A stretch of 41,161 nucleotides of DNA from Oscillospiraceae bacterium (lineage in GTDB: Bacteria > Bacillota > Clostridia > Oscillospirales > Ruminococcaceae). Shown here piece after piece: positions 1 to 7,029 of this stretch. The notes under the pieces were generated by a model. That model saw only the letters and a program-made list of their open reading frames with translations. It did not search any database and was not told the origin of the DNA. A program made the position numbers and the translations under genes. The stretch is from NCBI GenBank assembly GCA_031280965.1, contig JAITFZ010000011.1, forward strand, positions 1-41,161, written 5' to 3'. Positions within the stretch are counted from its first letter, which is position 1. Each line of letters starts with the position of its first letter.

Positions 1-12
1 TTTTTTGAACAT
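1..12 (-). CDS. 5' end of a gene leaving the window (partial)
   Basis: On the minus strand an ATG at 12-10 is followed by codons for Phe-Lys-Lys and then the window ends. A strong ribosome binding site (GGAGG, 22-26) sits at the expected distance upstream. A TATAAT-like -10 lies at 58-63 (read on the minus strand), without a clear -35. The product cannot be identified from four codons. Confidence 0.5.
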
Positions 13-57
13 GATATGTTCCTCCTTAGTTGTTAATTTTTAGCCAATGGCTTATTT

Positions 58-149
58 CATTATAGCAGAGTTTCCAAAAAAAGTACCAATTTGGGGAACG
101 AAAGGCATGTTTTGGGGAACGAAAGATGTAAATTGTGCATTATGCACAA
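58..149. promoter_or_regulatory. Regulatory region with a tandem 15-bp repeat and a 17-bp palindrome
   Basis: Upstream of the left-edge gene, TTTGGGGAACGAAAG occurs twice, at 90-104 and 111-125, spaced 21 bp, which is two helical turns. A palindrome TTGTGCAT-T-ATGCACAA follows at 133-149. The spacing suggests cooperative binding of a regulator to the promoter of the minus-strand gene. Nothing else was recognised in 13-296; no coding region is supported there. Confidence 0.4.
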
Positions 150-296
150 ATATAATTGTCATAAATCCATTATATGAGCCAAGTTCATTTTCATGAAAAC
201 GCTTTTTTATATTCTGCAAACTCCGGAGAATTTTTGCTTATAACAACACCGCTGCGTGCCGCGGGATGAGTGTCATGAATTTGTGAATCTGCATGG

Positions 297-325
297 TTGA
301 CAAGTCAAAAAATAAATGTTATAAT
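297..325 (+). promoter_or_regulatory. Consensus promoter of tRNA-Leu
   Basis: TTGACA at 297-302, a 17-nt spacer and TATAAT at 320-325 match the housekeeping sigma consensus exactly. Transcription would begin near 332, six bases before the mature tRNA. Confidence 0.85.
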
Positions 326-337
326 TTAGTGAAATGC

Positions 338-420
338 GCCAGTGTGTCGGAATGGCAGACGAGGCAGACTCAAAATCTGTTGTGGGTTTCCACGTGTGGG
401 TTCGAGTCCCACCACTGGCA
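338..420 (+). tRNA. tRNA-Leu (anticodon CAA)
   Basis: An 83-nt class II tRNA. The acceptor stem pairs GCCAGTG (338-344) with CACTGGC (413-419), and the discriminator base is A420. The anticodon stem-loop has the loop CTCAAAA with anticodon CAA at 371-373, reading UUG. A long variable arm follows and the T-loop contains TTCGAGT. The 3' CCA is not encoded (the next bases are GAT), so it must be added after transcription. A stem AATCCGAAC/GTTCGGATT (433-441 with 471-479) downstream may help end the transcript, but lacks a T run. Confidence 0.95.
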
Positions 421-507
421 GATGAAGCTTATAATCCGAACCTTCCCGATGTGAGAATCATTGGGGAAGCGTTCGGATTTGTGATTATCAAGAATATTTA
501 CAAAAAT

Positions 508-562
508 AAAAATTTCTCAATAAAAAACTGACGGCTTTCGTACAATACACTGCCGTCAGTTT
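508..562. terminator. Terminator hairpin, copy A1 of a duplicated block
   Basis: The stem AAACTGACGGC (525-535) pairs with GCCGTCAGTTT (552-562) around a 16-nt loop and is A/T flanked on both sides, so it can act in both directions. It abuts the stop codon of the minus-strand XRE gene at 561. Nearly the same 55-bp block recurs at 1671-1728. Confidence 0.7.
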
Positions 563-803
563 AATTTTTATCTCTCAAAGCGGCGGCAAGGTCAATCATA
601 ACCTTCTTTTCTCTCTCGCTTAAATCGGATATATCTAAAAGGTGCCTTGCATCATCTACCATAAGTAAATAGTCGGTTGTTACAGAGAAAATCTTAGACA
701 ATTCAATAATATGGTTGATATGCGGCTTGCTGATACCCATTTCCCAGGCATTAACCGCACTCCTGCTAATCCCGAGACGATTAACCAAATCAACTTGCGT
801 CAT
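561..803 (-). CDS. XRE-family regulator, N-terminus probably frameshifted
   Basis: From the ATG at 803 this encodes 80 residues, starting MTQVDLVNRLGISRSAVNAW, a classic Cro/CI helix-turn-helix, then a KIFSVTTDYLL dimer-face segment typical of small SinR-like repressors. The usual first helix is missing from this frame but is present in the neighbouring frame: the ATG at 838 gives MKLYLQEQKKM, which is what should precede TQVDL. The two frames are separated by a tandem AAATG duplication (801-810), a 5-bp insertion. Either the gene is broken, or the two parts are translated by stop-restart at an ATGA overlap. The longer in-frame start at 902 lies upstream of the -10 element and is not usable. 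A consensus promoter lies at 874-902 and a terminator at 525-562. Confidence 0.6.
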   Translation of the reverse strand: MTQVDLVNRLGISRSAVNAWEMGISKPHINHIIELSKIFSVTTDYLLMVDDARHLLDISDLSEREKKVMIDLAAALRDKN

Positions 804-873
804 TTCATTTTCTTTTGCTCCTGTAAGTATAATTTCATTCCCTGCCCGATAAACGACTATAGCATATATTGAC

Positions 874-923
874 ATTATACATAGTTTTATTTTACTTGTC
901 AACCCTTTATAATTAAAAAGGGT
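874..923 (-). promoter_or_regulatory. Promoter/operator, copy B1 of a duplicated block
   Basis: On the minus strand TTGACA (902-897), a 17-nt spacer and TATAAT (879-874) form a perfect promoter for the XRE gene below. Overlapping its -35 is a palindrome with arms ACCCTTT (902-908) and AAAGGGT (917-923), the likely operator; its centre carries a plus-strand TATAAT (908-913). Almost the same 70-bp block is repeated at 1353-1421. Confidence 0.75.
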
Positions 924-935
924 GATTGTTGTGAC

Positions 936-968
936 AAAAAACCAACAGCGAATGCTGTTGGTTTTTTT
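936..968. terminator. Bidirectional terminator
   Basis: AAAAAACCAACAGC (936-949) pairs with GCTGTTGGTTTTTT (954-967) around GAAT, followed by T residues. It ends the minus-strand zinc-ribbon gene at 993 and would also stop plus-strand transcription from the B1 promoter centre. Confidence 0.8.
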
Positions 969-992
969 ATTATCTTGTGTTTCTATATTTAA

Positions 993-1289
993 TTACGGCT
1001 CATACGGAGCGCGGATTTTATCATCTTTGAATGAGCAACTATTGCTTGGGCAAAAATACCGCGTACCATAATATTCATTTACATATATTCGATAAAGCGA
1101 TTCCCTGCATTGAGGGCACTTTACAGATGTTTCTATTGATTCATTTTTTGATTTTCCGCTTATTAATTTCTTTATTCCACTGATGACCATGACTATACCT
1201 AAAGGTATAGTTAAAAAAACCCCTTGGCTTTCAACACCAATACTCCCTATTATTATTAATGCACCAAATATGATTGCAATAATTGACAT
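993..1289 (-). CDS. Small membrane protein with C-terminal zinc ribbon
   Basis: 98 residues. Residues 1-18 and about 22-42 form two hydrophobic helices. After a KSGKS-like polar linker, residues 58-61 are CPQC, and a second Cys pair (C-x4-C near residues 80-85) follows, so the tail looks like a zinc ribbon. The start is well supported: AGGAGGA lies 8 nt before the ATG. The promoter is copy B2 (1353-1381), and a perfect 9-bp inverted repeat (1324-1344) lies in the leader. No named family was recognised. It may sense or tether something at the membrane, but its function is unknown. Confidence 0.75.
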   Translation of the reverse strand: MSIIAIIFGALIIIGSIGVESQGVFLTIPLGIVMVISGIKKLISGKSKNESIETSVKCPQCRESLYRIYVNEYYGTRYFCPSNSCSFKDDKIRAPYEP

Positions 1290-1323
1290 AACACATTCCT
1301 CCTAACACGGTTTTTATAATCTC

Positions 1324-1344
1324 ATACTACCTTTGAGGTAGTAT
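1324..1344. promoter_or_regulatory. Inverted repeat in leader of the zinc-ribbon gene
   Basis: ATACTACCT (1324-1332) and AGGTAGTAT (1336-1344) are perfect 9-bp arms around a 3-nt centre. They lie just downstream of the B2 -10 element on the minus strand. This may be an operator, or an RNA hairpin in the 5' leader. Confidence 0.5.
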
Positions 1345-1352
1345 ATATTAAT

Positions 1353-1402
1353 ATTATACATAGTTTTATTTTATTTGTCAACCCTTTATAATTAAAAAGG
1401 GT
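1353..1402. promoter_or_regulatory. Divergent promoter/operator, copy B2 of a duplicated block
   Basis: Minus-strand TTGACA (1381-1376), a 17-nt spacer and TATAAT (1358-1353) would drive the zinc-ribbon gene. The palindrome ACCCTTT/AAAGGGT (1381-1402) overlaps the -35 and holds a plus-strand TATAAT (1387-1392) just ahead of the XRE gene at 1410. A repressor made from either XRE gene could control both directions and both copies. Confidence 0.7.
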
Positions 1403-1409
1403 GATTGTT

Positions 1410-1643
1410 GTGACAAAAAACGAATACGAAAGCATATTTCGCAATGTCGGGATAAAAATAGCATACTATAGGAAACTTCGGGGATATACGCAGGAAACAT
1501 TTTCAGAGAAACTGGGTGTATCGGTATCTTATTACTCTCAAATAGAAGCGGCGGGGTGTTACAAGCCGATATCTTTACGAACTCTTTTCAAAATAGCAGA
1601 AACTTTAGGTGTTGCCCCATATAAACTGCTTTTGTTTGATTAA
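1410..1643 (+). CDS. XRE-family regulator
   Basis: 77 residues from GTG at 1410. The start is chosen because GGGTGAT (1399-1405), complementary to the anti-Shine-Dalgarno end of 16S rRNA, lies just upstream; a GTG at 1401 is in frame but falls inside that site. The product is one helix-turn-helix domain (IKIAYYRKLRGYTQETFSEK, then a recognition helix with SVSYYSQIE) and a short tail ending YKLLLFD. It faces the zinc-ribbon gene across promoter B2 and ends at a terminator (1685-1728). It probably binds the ACCCTTT/AAAGGGT operator in B1 and B2; this is inference from position. Confidence 0.8.
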   Translation: MTKNEYESIFRNVGIKIAYYRKLRGYTQETFSEKLGVSVSYYSQIEAAGCYKPISLRTLFKIAETLGVAPYKLLLFD

Positions 1644-1670
1644 CCGGGAAAGTCAAACTCCGCACAACAT

Positions 1671-1728
1671 AAAAATTTCTCAATAAAAAACTGACGGCTT
1701 TCGTACAATACAATGCCGTCAGTTTTTT
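1671..1728 (+). terminator. Terminator, copy A2 of a duplicated block
   Basis: The stem AAAAAACTGACGGC (1685-1698) with GCCGTCAGTTTTTT (1715-1728) ends in six T residues. It follows the XRE gene and is also the 3' boundary of the minus-strand gene at 1732. It matches A1 (508-562) almost base for base. Confidence 0.8.
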
Positions 1729-1731
1729 ATT

Positions 1732-2301
1732 TTAACTAAACTTACCGCTAAACTGCTTTACAATTCCGTCGGTAAACACATCCGCCATCATAATTGCTTC
1801 CCGTTCCACCGCGTCGAAAGCCTCAATATCCTTTTTGTAACTGCCGGCGAGCCGTTTCGCAACCTCAATCTTTGTAAGGTCAAGGTGGGTGTAAAACATT
1901 TCCCGCATATCGCTGTATTCGTAATACGGGTTAATTGAGCTGAACGCGCCAGACATTTCATCGGCGTTTATGTACCATCTGCGGTCTAATTCCTCAGCTT
2001 TTTCATTTTCGTTATCGCGAAGTGCGGTGATTAAATCCGCGCCGATTTCAAGATGCACGGTTAAAAGCTGTCGGATTTCGTTTGTTGATTCAATCCGGTA
2101 AAATTGTGCAAATATATCCGCTATATCGCGCGGATTCTGCAATAACCGCGCAGTTACATCCTCAAGGTCTTTCAAATGCTCGGCTATGCTAATCAATAAC
2201 ATCCGCGTCCAATAAACATGCTGAAGCCACATTAGACGCATGTCCTCTTTCAATGAAGCCTGCCTGCCCGAAATACACCCGTATAAATTATATCTGTACA
2301 T
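1732..2301 (-). CDS. Conserved uncharacterised helical protein
   Basis: 189 residues, predicted almost entirely helical and soluble. The LMWLQHVYWTRMLLISIAEH segment, the RRWYINADEM segment and the C-terminal MMADVFTDGIVKQF segment resemble a family of Firmicutes proteins that I recall only as uncharacterised. Several conserved His, Asp and Glu residues (for example in WLQHVYWTR and in YTHLDLTK) would suit a metal-binding helical bundle, but this is inference. GGGAGG lies 10-11 nt before the ATG at 2301, inside an inverted repeat (2313-2347). No operon partner is visible; the next gene upstream runs on its own. Confidence 0.75.
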   Translation of the reverse strand: MYRYNLYGCISGRQASLKEDMRLMWLQHVYWTRMLLISIAEHLKDLEDVTARLLQNPRDIADIFAQFYRIESTNEIRQLLTVHLEIGADLITALRDNENEKAEELDRRWYINADEMSGAFSSINPYYEYSDMREMFYTHLDLTKIEVAKRLAGSYKKDIEAFDAVEREAIMMADVFTDGIVKQFSGKFS

Positions 2302-2312
2302 AATTCAAAATA

Positions 2313-2347
2313 CCTCCCGCATATTTTTCTGTATTATATGCGAGAGG
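2313..2347 (-). promoter_or_regulatory. 12-bp inverted repeat covering the ribosome binding site
   Basis: CCTCCCGCATAT (2313-2324) and ATATGCGAGAGG (2336-2347) form, in the minus-strand transcript, a 12-bp stem with one G-U pair around an 11-nt loop, and would bury the GGGAGG ribosome binding site. A minus-strand TATAAT (2338-2333) lies inside the repeat, so it may instead be an operator over the -10. Confidence 0.45.
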
Positions 2348-2366
2348 ATGCAATTATGGGATTGTT

Positions 2367-4739
2367 TCAGTTGCGGAATTTAGTCAGGTACAGATAATAT
2401 TTCAATTTGTTTCTTTTAAGAAGATGCTTTTTTGCCTGATTAAGAAGCGCTTCTTTATAATCGGCGCCCGCGCCTGCTTCCTCTGCGCTTAAAACTTCAC
2501 CGCCGTAACGAACTCTCTCGAAGATTCCGGTTACTTTTATAAGCGCATCATCTCCCGTCCTAAGCGCAAAACTCAACGCTGTTTCGCCTTGTTGAAGCAG
2601 GTTTTTTGAAATCATCTCAAGCAACAGCAAAATCGCCTTGTAATCCGTCAGAAGCCTTTCCGATGGCGAAGACATGCGGTATTTCTTCCTTGTTCGCCAT
2701 GAAGCGGTGTAAATCCCGATAAACACAGCGAAAATCGCAATTACAATTACAACCGCCCCTGCCGCCGCTGCAATAAGATAAATATTTCTGAGTTCAGAAT
2801 CAGGGTCATGCGACTCGGGTTCATAGGTTGGCGTGTCAATACCCGGCTCGTCAGGGGAAGGAACGTGCGGAGGGGTTGCGGGGCTTGAAAACGGCGGAAG
2901 TACGGCGTTTCTGTTAACCCACTCGCCGTAACGCGCCTCAGAAAATGTCGGCGACGGCTCAAAAGGTATCCATCCCGCACCGTCAATATACGCTTCGACC
3001 CAGGCATGCGCGGTGTTTTCGGATATGTTCCAGCTTCGGAAGCTCGAAGTTGTTCCCGCAGGAGATGAGTACCCCTGAACATAGCGCGTCGGTATTCCGG
3101 CAGTTCTGCCGAGAACAGCGGCGGCAGTCGCAAAGTAAGTGCAGAACCCTTCCTTCATTTCAAACAGGAATACATCTGCGAAATCGCCGCCGTTTTCAAG
3201 CGCGGCAATGGGCGGGGTGCGTGTATAGGTGAAATTGCCTGATAAAAACTGCTCAATTGCGGCCATTTTCGCGTAATTGCTCTCACAGCCCGCGGTTATT
3301 TCCCGGGCAAGCGCAAAAACCCTTTCAGGTACGCTGTCAGGCAGTTGTGTATAAATATTGTGTATTTTCTCTTGCCGTCTTTCGAGTAGGCGGGCATAGT
3401 CCACAGGTATTTCCCCGAATACAGCGCCCGGAAAATTCGCGGTTATAAGTCGTTCAAGTACGTGTGTTTCGATATTATGAGAACGATAAACGCTGCTGTT
3501 AAGCAGATTTATCAGCACCTCGCTGTCATAATTAAAATCCGCATAAACCATACGGTAAGCGGTTCCCGCACCTGCCGACCGCTCAAAGAACATGCTTGAA
3601 CCGCCCACATTGCTCCTTAAAGCGGACGGCACAACAGCCCGCATCATTTTTGAAATATGAAACATGGTTCGTGTGCGTGAACCGAAATACTCTATGCCGA
3701 CTTCACGCATTGAGAAAATTTCGCCGCGTTCTTCCTCGTCTTTTGCAAAGACGCCGCCGTGATGCAGTGCCAGTATAAGCTCCAGCACATCAAGTTTATG
3801 CTCGGGCATAAAGTTTTCGTCAAAATTATTAGTACGTGTCCAGCCGCGCCCGGTGTAATTATCCATCACAGAACCGGTGAGATAAATATGCTTTCCCGCG
3901 CCGATATAGTTTGTTATTTTGACAGCGGGGCTGTAAGACGGCGTAACCGCTCCGCCTATATTACCCGAGCCGCTGTAACCGGTCATGCTGACCCCGAATT
4001 CATGAGAACCGCTGTTAATATTAAACGAGTATGAAATTTGCTCGCCTATATTCAACGCTATATTCTGTACGCCTTTGATTATATTCCTCACAAATTCCCA
4101 CCTGAAAGGCTCCTGCTTTGACGGCAGAAGGGCGGTAATCAACCCCGCTATAATCATAAACGGCAGAAGATAAGTCAACGCCGTTTTTTTGCTTAATATT
4201 CTTTCGTGCAAAATTGTGAATATGAAAGAAAACATTAAAAGAATCGGTAAAAATCCGGCGTTCCTTTCAAATATTGCCATAACAATACAAAAGGCTGAAA
4301 GCCCCGCACCCATTGCAAGCCCGATATAGCGGAAACGAAGCAGATTAAAAGCGACTCCGGTTACTGCAAAAAGCAGAATTGTCTGTGAAATCAGCGAATA
4401 CGTCAACGCCTGTCGTGCGCCGGAATCACGCGAAGTAAAAAGCCAGTTAAACGAATCCGCAACCGGTACTTTTAAAAGCAAAGCCAAGGTAATTAAAGCC
4501 GCCGTAAATAAAGAAATAAACACATAAAACAACAGCTTTTTCCAAACGCCGACAGCTTCATTCCGTACAAGCTCGGACGCCGCAAAAAACATCGTGAAAA
4601 GCACAGTGGCAAAGAATAAAACAGAGCCGCTGAGACCGGTGTCGAGCAGAGAATTGAAGTACAGCGATAATCCCGCGCACAGGCAGATTGCAGATATAAC
4701 GCGAAAGGCGTATTTTTCGTAAATAATTTTGAATTCCAT
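2367..4739 (-). CDS. Membrane transglutaminase-like protein (TgpA type)
   Basis: 790 residues. The N-terminal ~200 residues hold about six to seven membrane helices. An extracytoplasmic region follows, with a transglutaminase-like (papain-fold) core at about 500-620: GFCTYFATAAAVLGR carries the nucleophile Cys533, and TAHAWVEAY carries His578. The acidic third position lies in GWIPFEPSPTF, with Glu in place of Asp. A Pro-rich linker, one more membrane helix (about 665-690) and a cytoplasmic tail complete the DUF3488/transglutaminase/DUF4129 order of TgpA-like proteins. The ATG has AGGTGAT 2 nt upstream and lies 3 nt past the stop of the DUF58 gene, so translation is probably coupled. Family members are thought to act on the cell surface; the substrate is unknown. 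Confidence 0.9.
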   Translation of the reverse strand: MEFKIIYEKYAFRVISAICLCAGLSLYFNSLLDTGLSGSVLFFATVLFTMFFAASELVRNEAVGVWKKLLFYVFISLFTAALITLALLLKVPVADSFNWLFTSRDSGARQALTYSLISQTILLFAVTGVAFNLLRFRYIGLAMGAGLSAFCIVMAIFERNAGFLPILLMFSFIFTILHERILSKKTALTYLLPFMIIAGLITALLPSKQEPFRWEFVRNIIKGVQNIALNIGEQISYSFNINSGSHEFGVSMTGYSGSGNIGGAVTPSYSPAVKITNYIGAGKHIYLTGSVMDNYTGRGWTRTNNFDENFMPEHKLDVLELILALHHGGVFAKDEEERGEIFSMREVGIEYFGSRTRTMFHISKMMRAVVPSALRSNVGGSSMFFERSAGAGTAYRMVYADFNYDSEVLINLLNSSVYRSHNIETHVLERLITANFPGAVFGEIPVDYARLLERRQEKIHNIYTQLPDSVPERVFALAREITAGCESNYAKMAAIEQFLSGNFTYTRTPPIAALENGGDFADVFLFEMKEGFCTYFATAAAVLGRTAGIPTRYVQGYSSPAGTTSSFRSWNISENTAHAWVEAYIDGAGWIPFEPSPTFSEARYGEWVNRNAVLPPFSSPATPPHVPSPDEPGIDTPTYEPESHDPDSELRNIYLIAAAAGAVVIVIAIFAVFIGIYTASWRTRKKYRMSSPSERLLTDYKAILLLLEMISKNLLQQGETALSFALRTGDDALIKVTGIFERVRYGGEVLSAEEAGAGADYKEALLNQAKKHLLKRNKLKYYLYLTKFRN

Positions 4740-4742
4740 ATA

Positions 4743-5900
4743 TCACCTATGCTCCAAAACATCGCTGATTGTCTTTGTTTCGGGAATATGCACGAGCATT
4801 GTTTTGCCGAGACTTTCTCTTAACGCGGAAAGCTCGCCGACCTCGCGGTTTCCGATTAGAATCAGACAGGTGTTCATGAATGCGGAAAGAGAGGAAAGCG
4901 CCGGTAAAAACTTTTCGCAGTCTGCCGAAATTAAAACCAATACGGTTGCATTATCAAAAGCGGTTTCATTAAGGAATCTGTCAGCGTCATTACGAAAAAA
5001 CGAAAGCGAAAGACAGGAATCATAAAACCTTGAAAAATCTTCACGGTTATTAATGCAAAAGCGGTTCAGGACAGCCGCAAGGTAAATCACTTCGGTTTCA
5101 ATTCCGCGCTCAAGATAAAAATCGGTAATCGCCAAAGCCGCTTCAAGAATTTTGTCCTCTGTTAGTATTTTCTTTTCGCTTTCAACAGGCGAAGTATCTA
5201 TGAAAACCGCAATTCTTTCTTTTGGCGGTTCTGTTTTGCGGCGGGTAAAAAGCCCGCCGTGTTTTGCCGAAACCTTCCAGTTAACAGCCCTTATGTTATC
5301 ACCGAGTGCAAAAGCGCGCAGGTCTGTATCCTGTTCCTGTCCGTTTTTCACGGAAAAGGGAAGCGATTTTACATCATCACCGAAATTAAGGGCACCGAGT
5401 GAATTTAACTTGACAACCCGCGGATAAACACGTATATTCATAACAGAGGGGTTTTTTCGTCTAAGCATGAAAAGTCCGAGATAGTCTTTAATTAAAACCG
5501 CGTTGATTCCAACCTTATACTCACCGCGATAAAGGCAGACAAGGCTTGTTTCCTTCTCAATTCTCAAAGATGGTGCAAGCGAGATTTCGCTTTGGTTTTC
5601 AGATAAATCCACCTTTGAATAATCGGAAAGAAACTCGATTTTAATTCCTGTGAAATGCACTGCGCTTTCGTTAGAAAGTATGTACTCATAGCCGATTTTA
5701 TCGCCTTTTACAACGATTTTGGATTCAATGGTCTGATAAATTTTAAGCCGCGCATAAACATAAAAAAGATAAATTAAGCAAGTAAGCGGAACCGCAATAC
5801 CCGCATAAAAAAGAGCATAGCTGAACGCGCCGCCGAAAAAACTTGCGAACACGGCGGCGGCTGTAATAAAACCAATGCAAATCAATCTGTTTCGTTTCAT
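4743..5900 (-). CDS. DUF58-domain protein
   Basis: 385 residues. Two membrane helices occupy about residues 5-50, followed by a beta-rich region. The DUF58 signature is at about 190-215: DLRAFALGDNIRAVNWKVSA, then FTRRKTEPPKERIAVFIDTS, which opens a von Willebrand A-like fold. DUF58 proteins are standard partners of MoxR ATPases and of transglutaminase-like membrane proteins, as here. The gene is 25 bp downstream of moxR and 3 bp upstream of the transglutaminase gene, in one operon. It probably serves as the client or adaptor through which MoxR acts on the membrane complex. Confidence 0.9.
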   Translation of the reverse strand: MKRNRLICIGFITAAAVFASFFGGAFSYALFYAGIAVPLTCLIYLFYVYARLKIYQTIESKIVVKGDKIGYEYILSNESAVHFTGIKIEFLSDYSKVDLSENQSEISLAPSLRIEKETSLVCLYRGEYKVGINAVLIKDYLGLFMLRRKNPSVMNIRVYPRVVKLNSLGALNFGDDVKSLPFSVKNGQEQDTDLRAFALGDNIRAVNWKVSAKHGGLFTRRKTEPPKERIAVFIDTSPVESEKKILTEDKILEAALAITDFYLERGIETEVIYLAAVLNRFCINNREDFSRFYDSCLSLSFFRNDADRFLNETAFDNATVLVLISADCEKFLPALSSLSAFMNTCLILIGNREVGELSALRESLGKTMLVHIPETKTISDVLEHR

Positions 5901-5925
5901 AAATTTTACATACGGACATCGCGCT

Positions 5926-6858
5926 CTACATAGGCACCTTTGCGCTTTTCTTCACGCTTTCAATTATATTTTCGGGTGTGTTTTTACTGATTTTAGCCTC
6001 GACGGTGAGAATCAATCTGTGCCGTAAAACATGCGTTAGTATTTCCTGCACATCGTCAGGCGTGACAAAGTCCCGCCCTTTCACGTAAGCCGCGCTTCTT
6101 GCCGCGCTTATGAGCGCGAGGGTTGCGCGCGGGCTCGCGCCGAGAGAAAGCAGAGGGTTCTCACGCGTTAAGGAAACAAGGTTAATTACATACTCCGCAA
6201 TATCATCGCTGACTTTCACGGATTTTACCTCGCAGCGCATTTCGGCAAGCACAGCCGTGTCAATAACCGCTTGCGTGTTTTGCGCCAAACTGCCCGCAAT
6301 GAAATTCATCGCCATAAGCTTTTCGTCGTCAAGTTCAGGGTAGCCGAGCGACAGCTTCATCATAAAGCGGTCAAGCTGAGCTTCGGGCAGGTTGTAAGTC
6401 CCGATGAAATCAATCGGGTTCTGTGTTGCGATTAACATGAACGGTTCTTTAAGAGGATAGGTAGTGCCGTCAACAGTAACCTGCCCCTCCTGCATGGCTT
6501 CAAGAAGCGCGGCTTGCGTCTTAGGGGAGGTGCGGTTGATTTCGTCAACAAGTACTATATTATTCATAATAGCACCCTCAACATAGCGGAACTCACCCTT
6601 CCTCATATCATAAACCGACGCGCCCGTGACATCGCCGGGAAGAGTGTCGGGCGTGAATTGAATCCGCGTGAAACCACAGCCGACGGACTTTGCGAGAAGA
6701 TTCGCAAGTGTGGTTTTTCCGACCCCCGGCACATCTTCAATAAGCAAATGCCCGCCCGCCAAGAGCGTAATTACAGCGAGTTTTGCCGTCTGTGCTTTGC
6801 CAATCAGACCGCAGTTGATATTGTCAATGATGTCAACAGCTTTTGAATTATATCTCAT
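5926..6858 (-). CDS. MoxR-family AAA+ ATPase
   Basis: 310 residues, the usual MoxR length. The Walker A is GVGKTTLA (about residues 45-52), the Walker B is LVDEINRTSP (about 105-114), and sensor 1 lies in LIATQNP. The segment GTYNLPEAQLDRFMMKL is the MoxR-specific arginine-finger region, and a C-terminal lid includes SLGASPRATLALISAARSAA. MoxR ATPases act as chaperones that activate a vWA/DUF58 partner, encoded next. The start codon is preceded by a copy of the modular leader repeat (6859-6899) containing GAAACGGGG rather than a normal AGGAGG site. Confidence 0.92.
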   Translation of the reverse strand: MRYNSKAVDIIDNINCGLIGKAQTAKLAVITLLAGGHLLIEDVPGVGKTTLANLLAKSVGCGFTRIQFTPDTLPGDVTGASVYDMRKGEFRYVEGAIMNNIVLVDEINRTSPKTQAALLEAMQEGQVTVDGTTYPLKEPFMLIATQNPIDFIGTYNLPEAQLDRFMMKLSLGYPELDDEKLMAMNFIAGSLAQNTQAVIDTAVLAEMRCEVKSVKVSDDIAEYVINLVSLTRENPLLSLGASPRATLALISAARSAAYVKGRDFVTPDDVQEILTHVLRHRLILTVEAKISKNTPENIIESVKKSAKVPM

Positions 6859-6899
6859 ATTTTCATATTCCCCGTTTCAGTTGTATTTTATTTCAAAAG
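6859..6899 (-). repeat. Modular leader repeat before moxR
   Basis: Read on the minus strand, this contains TTTTGAAATAAAATACAACT, then GAAACGGGG, then AATATGAAAAT and the moxR ATG. The first two parts match the leader before prs (35513-35588), with the middle ~50 bp missing; the end matches the TATGAAAAT-ATG of the 33829 gene. See the findings for the family. Confidence 0.6.
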
Positions 6900-6953
6900 T
6901 AAAAACTACCGAACACCTTTATTTTAACATAAATAAAAAATATTTTCAAGTTT

Positions 6954-6980
6954 TGAAACAAATTAATAAAATTTCGTGTC
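6954..6980 (+). promoter_or_regulatory. Candidate ECF-type autoregulatory promoter
   Basis: TGAAAC (6954-6959), a 15-nt spacer and CGTGTC (6975-6980) resemble the TGAAAC/CGTC promoters used by ECF sigma factors of the SigM/SigV type. It sits about 50 bp before the sigma gene start. No TTGACA/TATAAT pair is evident there, so the sigma factor may drive its own operon. Confidence 0.4.
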
Positions 6981-7029
6981 TTTATAAGTGAAGGCCTTTC
7001 ACAAGAAGCATAGAAACGGAGGTACGGGT

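Noticed and set aside
334-531. A 65-codon frame across the tRNA-Leu gene
   Set aside because: It is read through the whole tRNA, has no ribosome binding site, and the tRNA is certain.
875-902. Upstream in-frame starts (902 and 875) of the minus-strand XRE gene
   Set aside because: They lie in or above the consensus -10/-35 of its own promoter and would not be transcribed as start codons.
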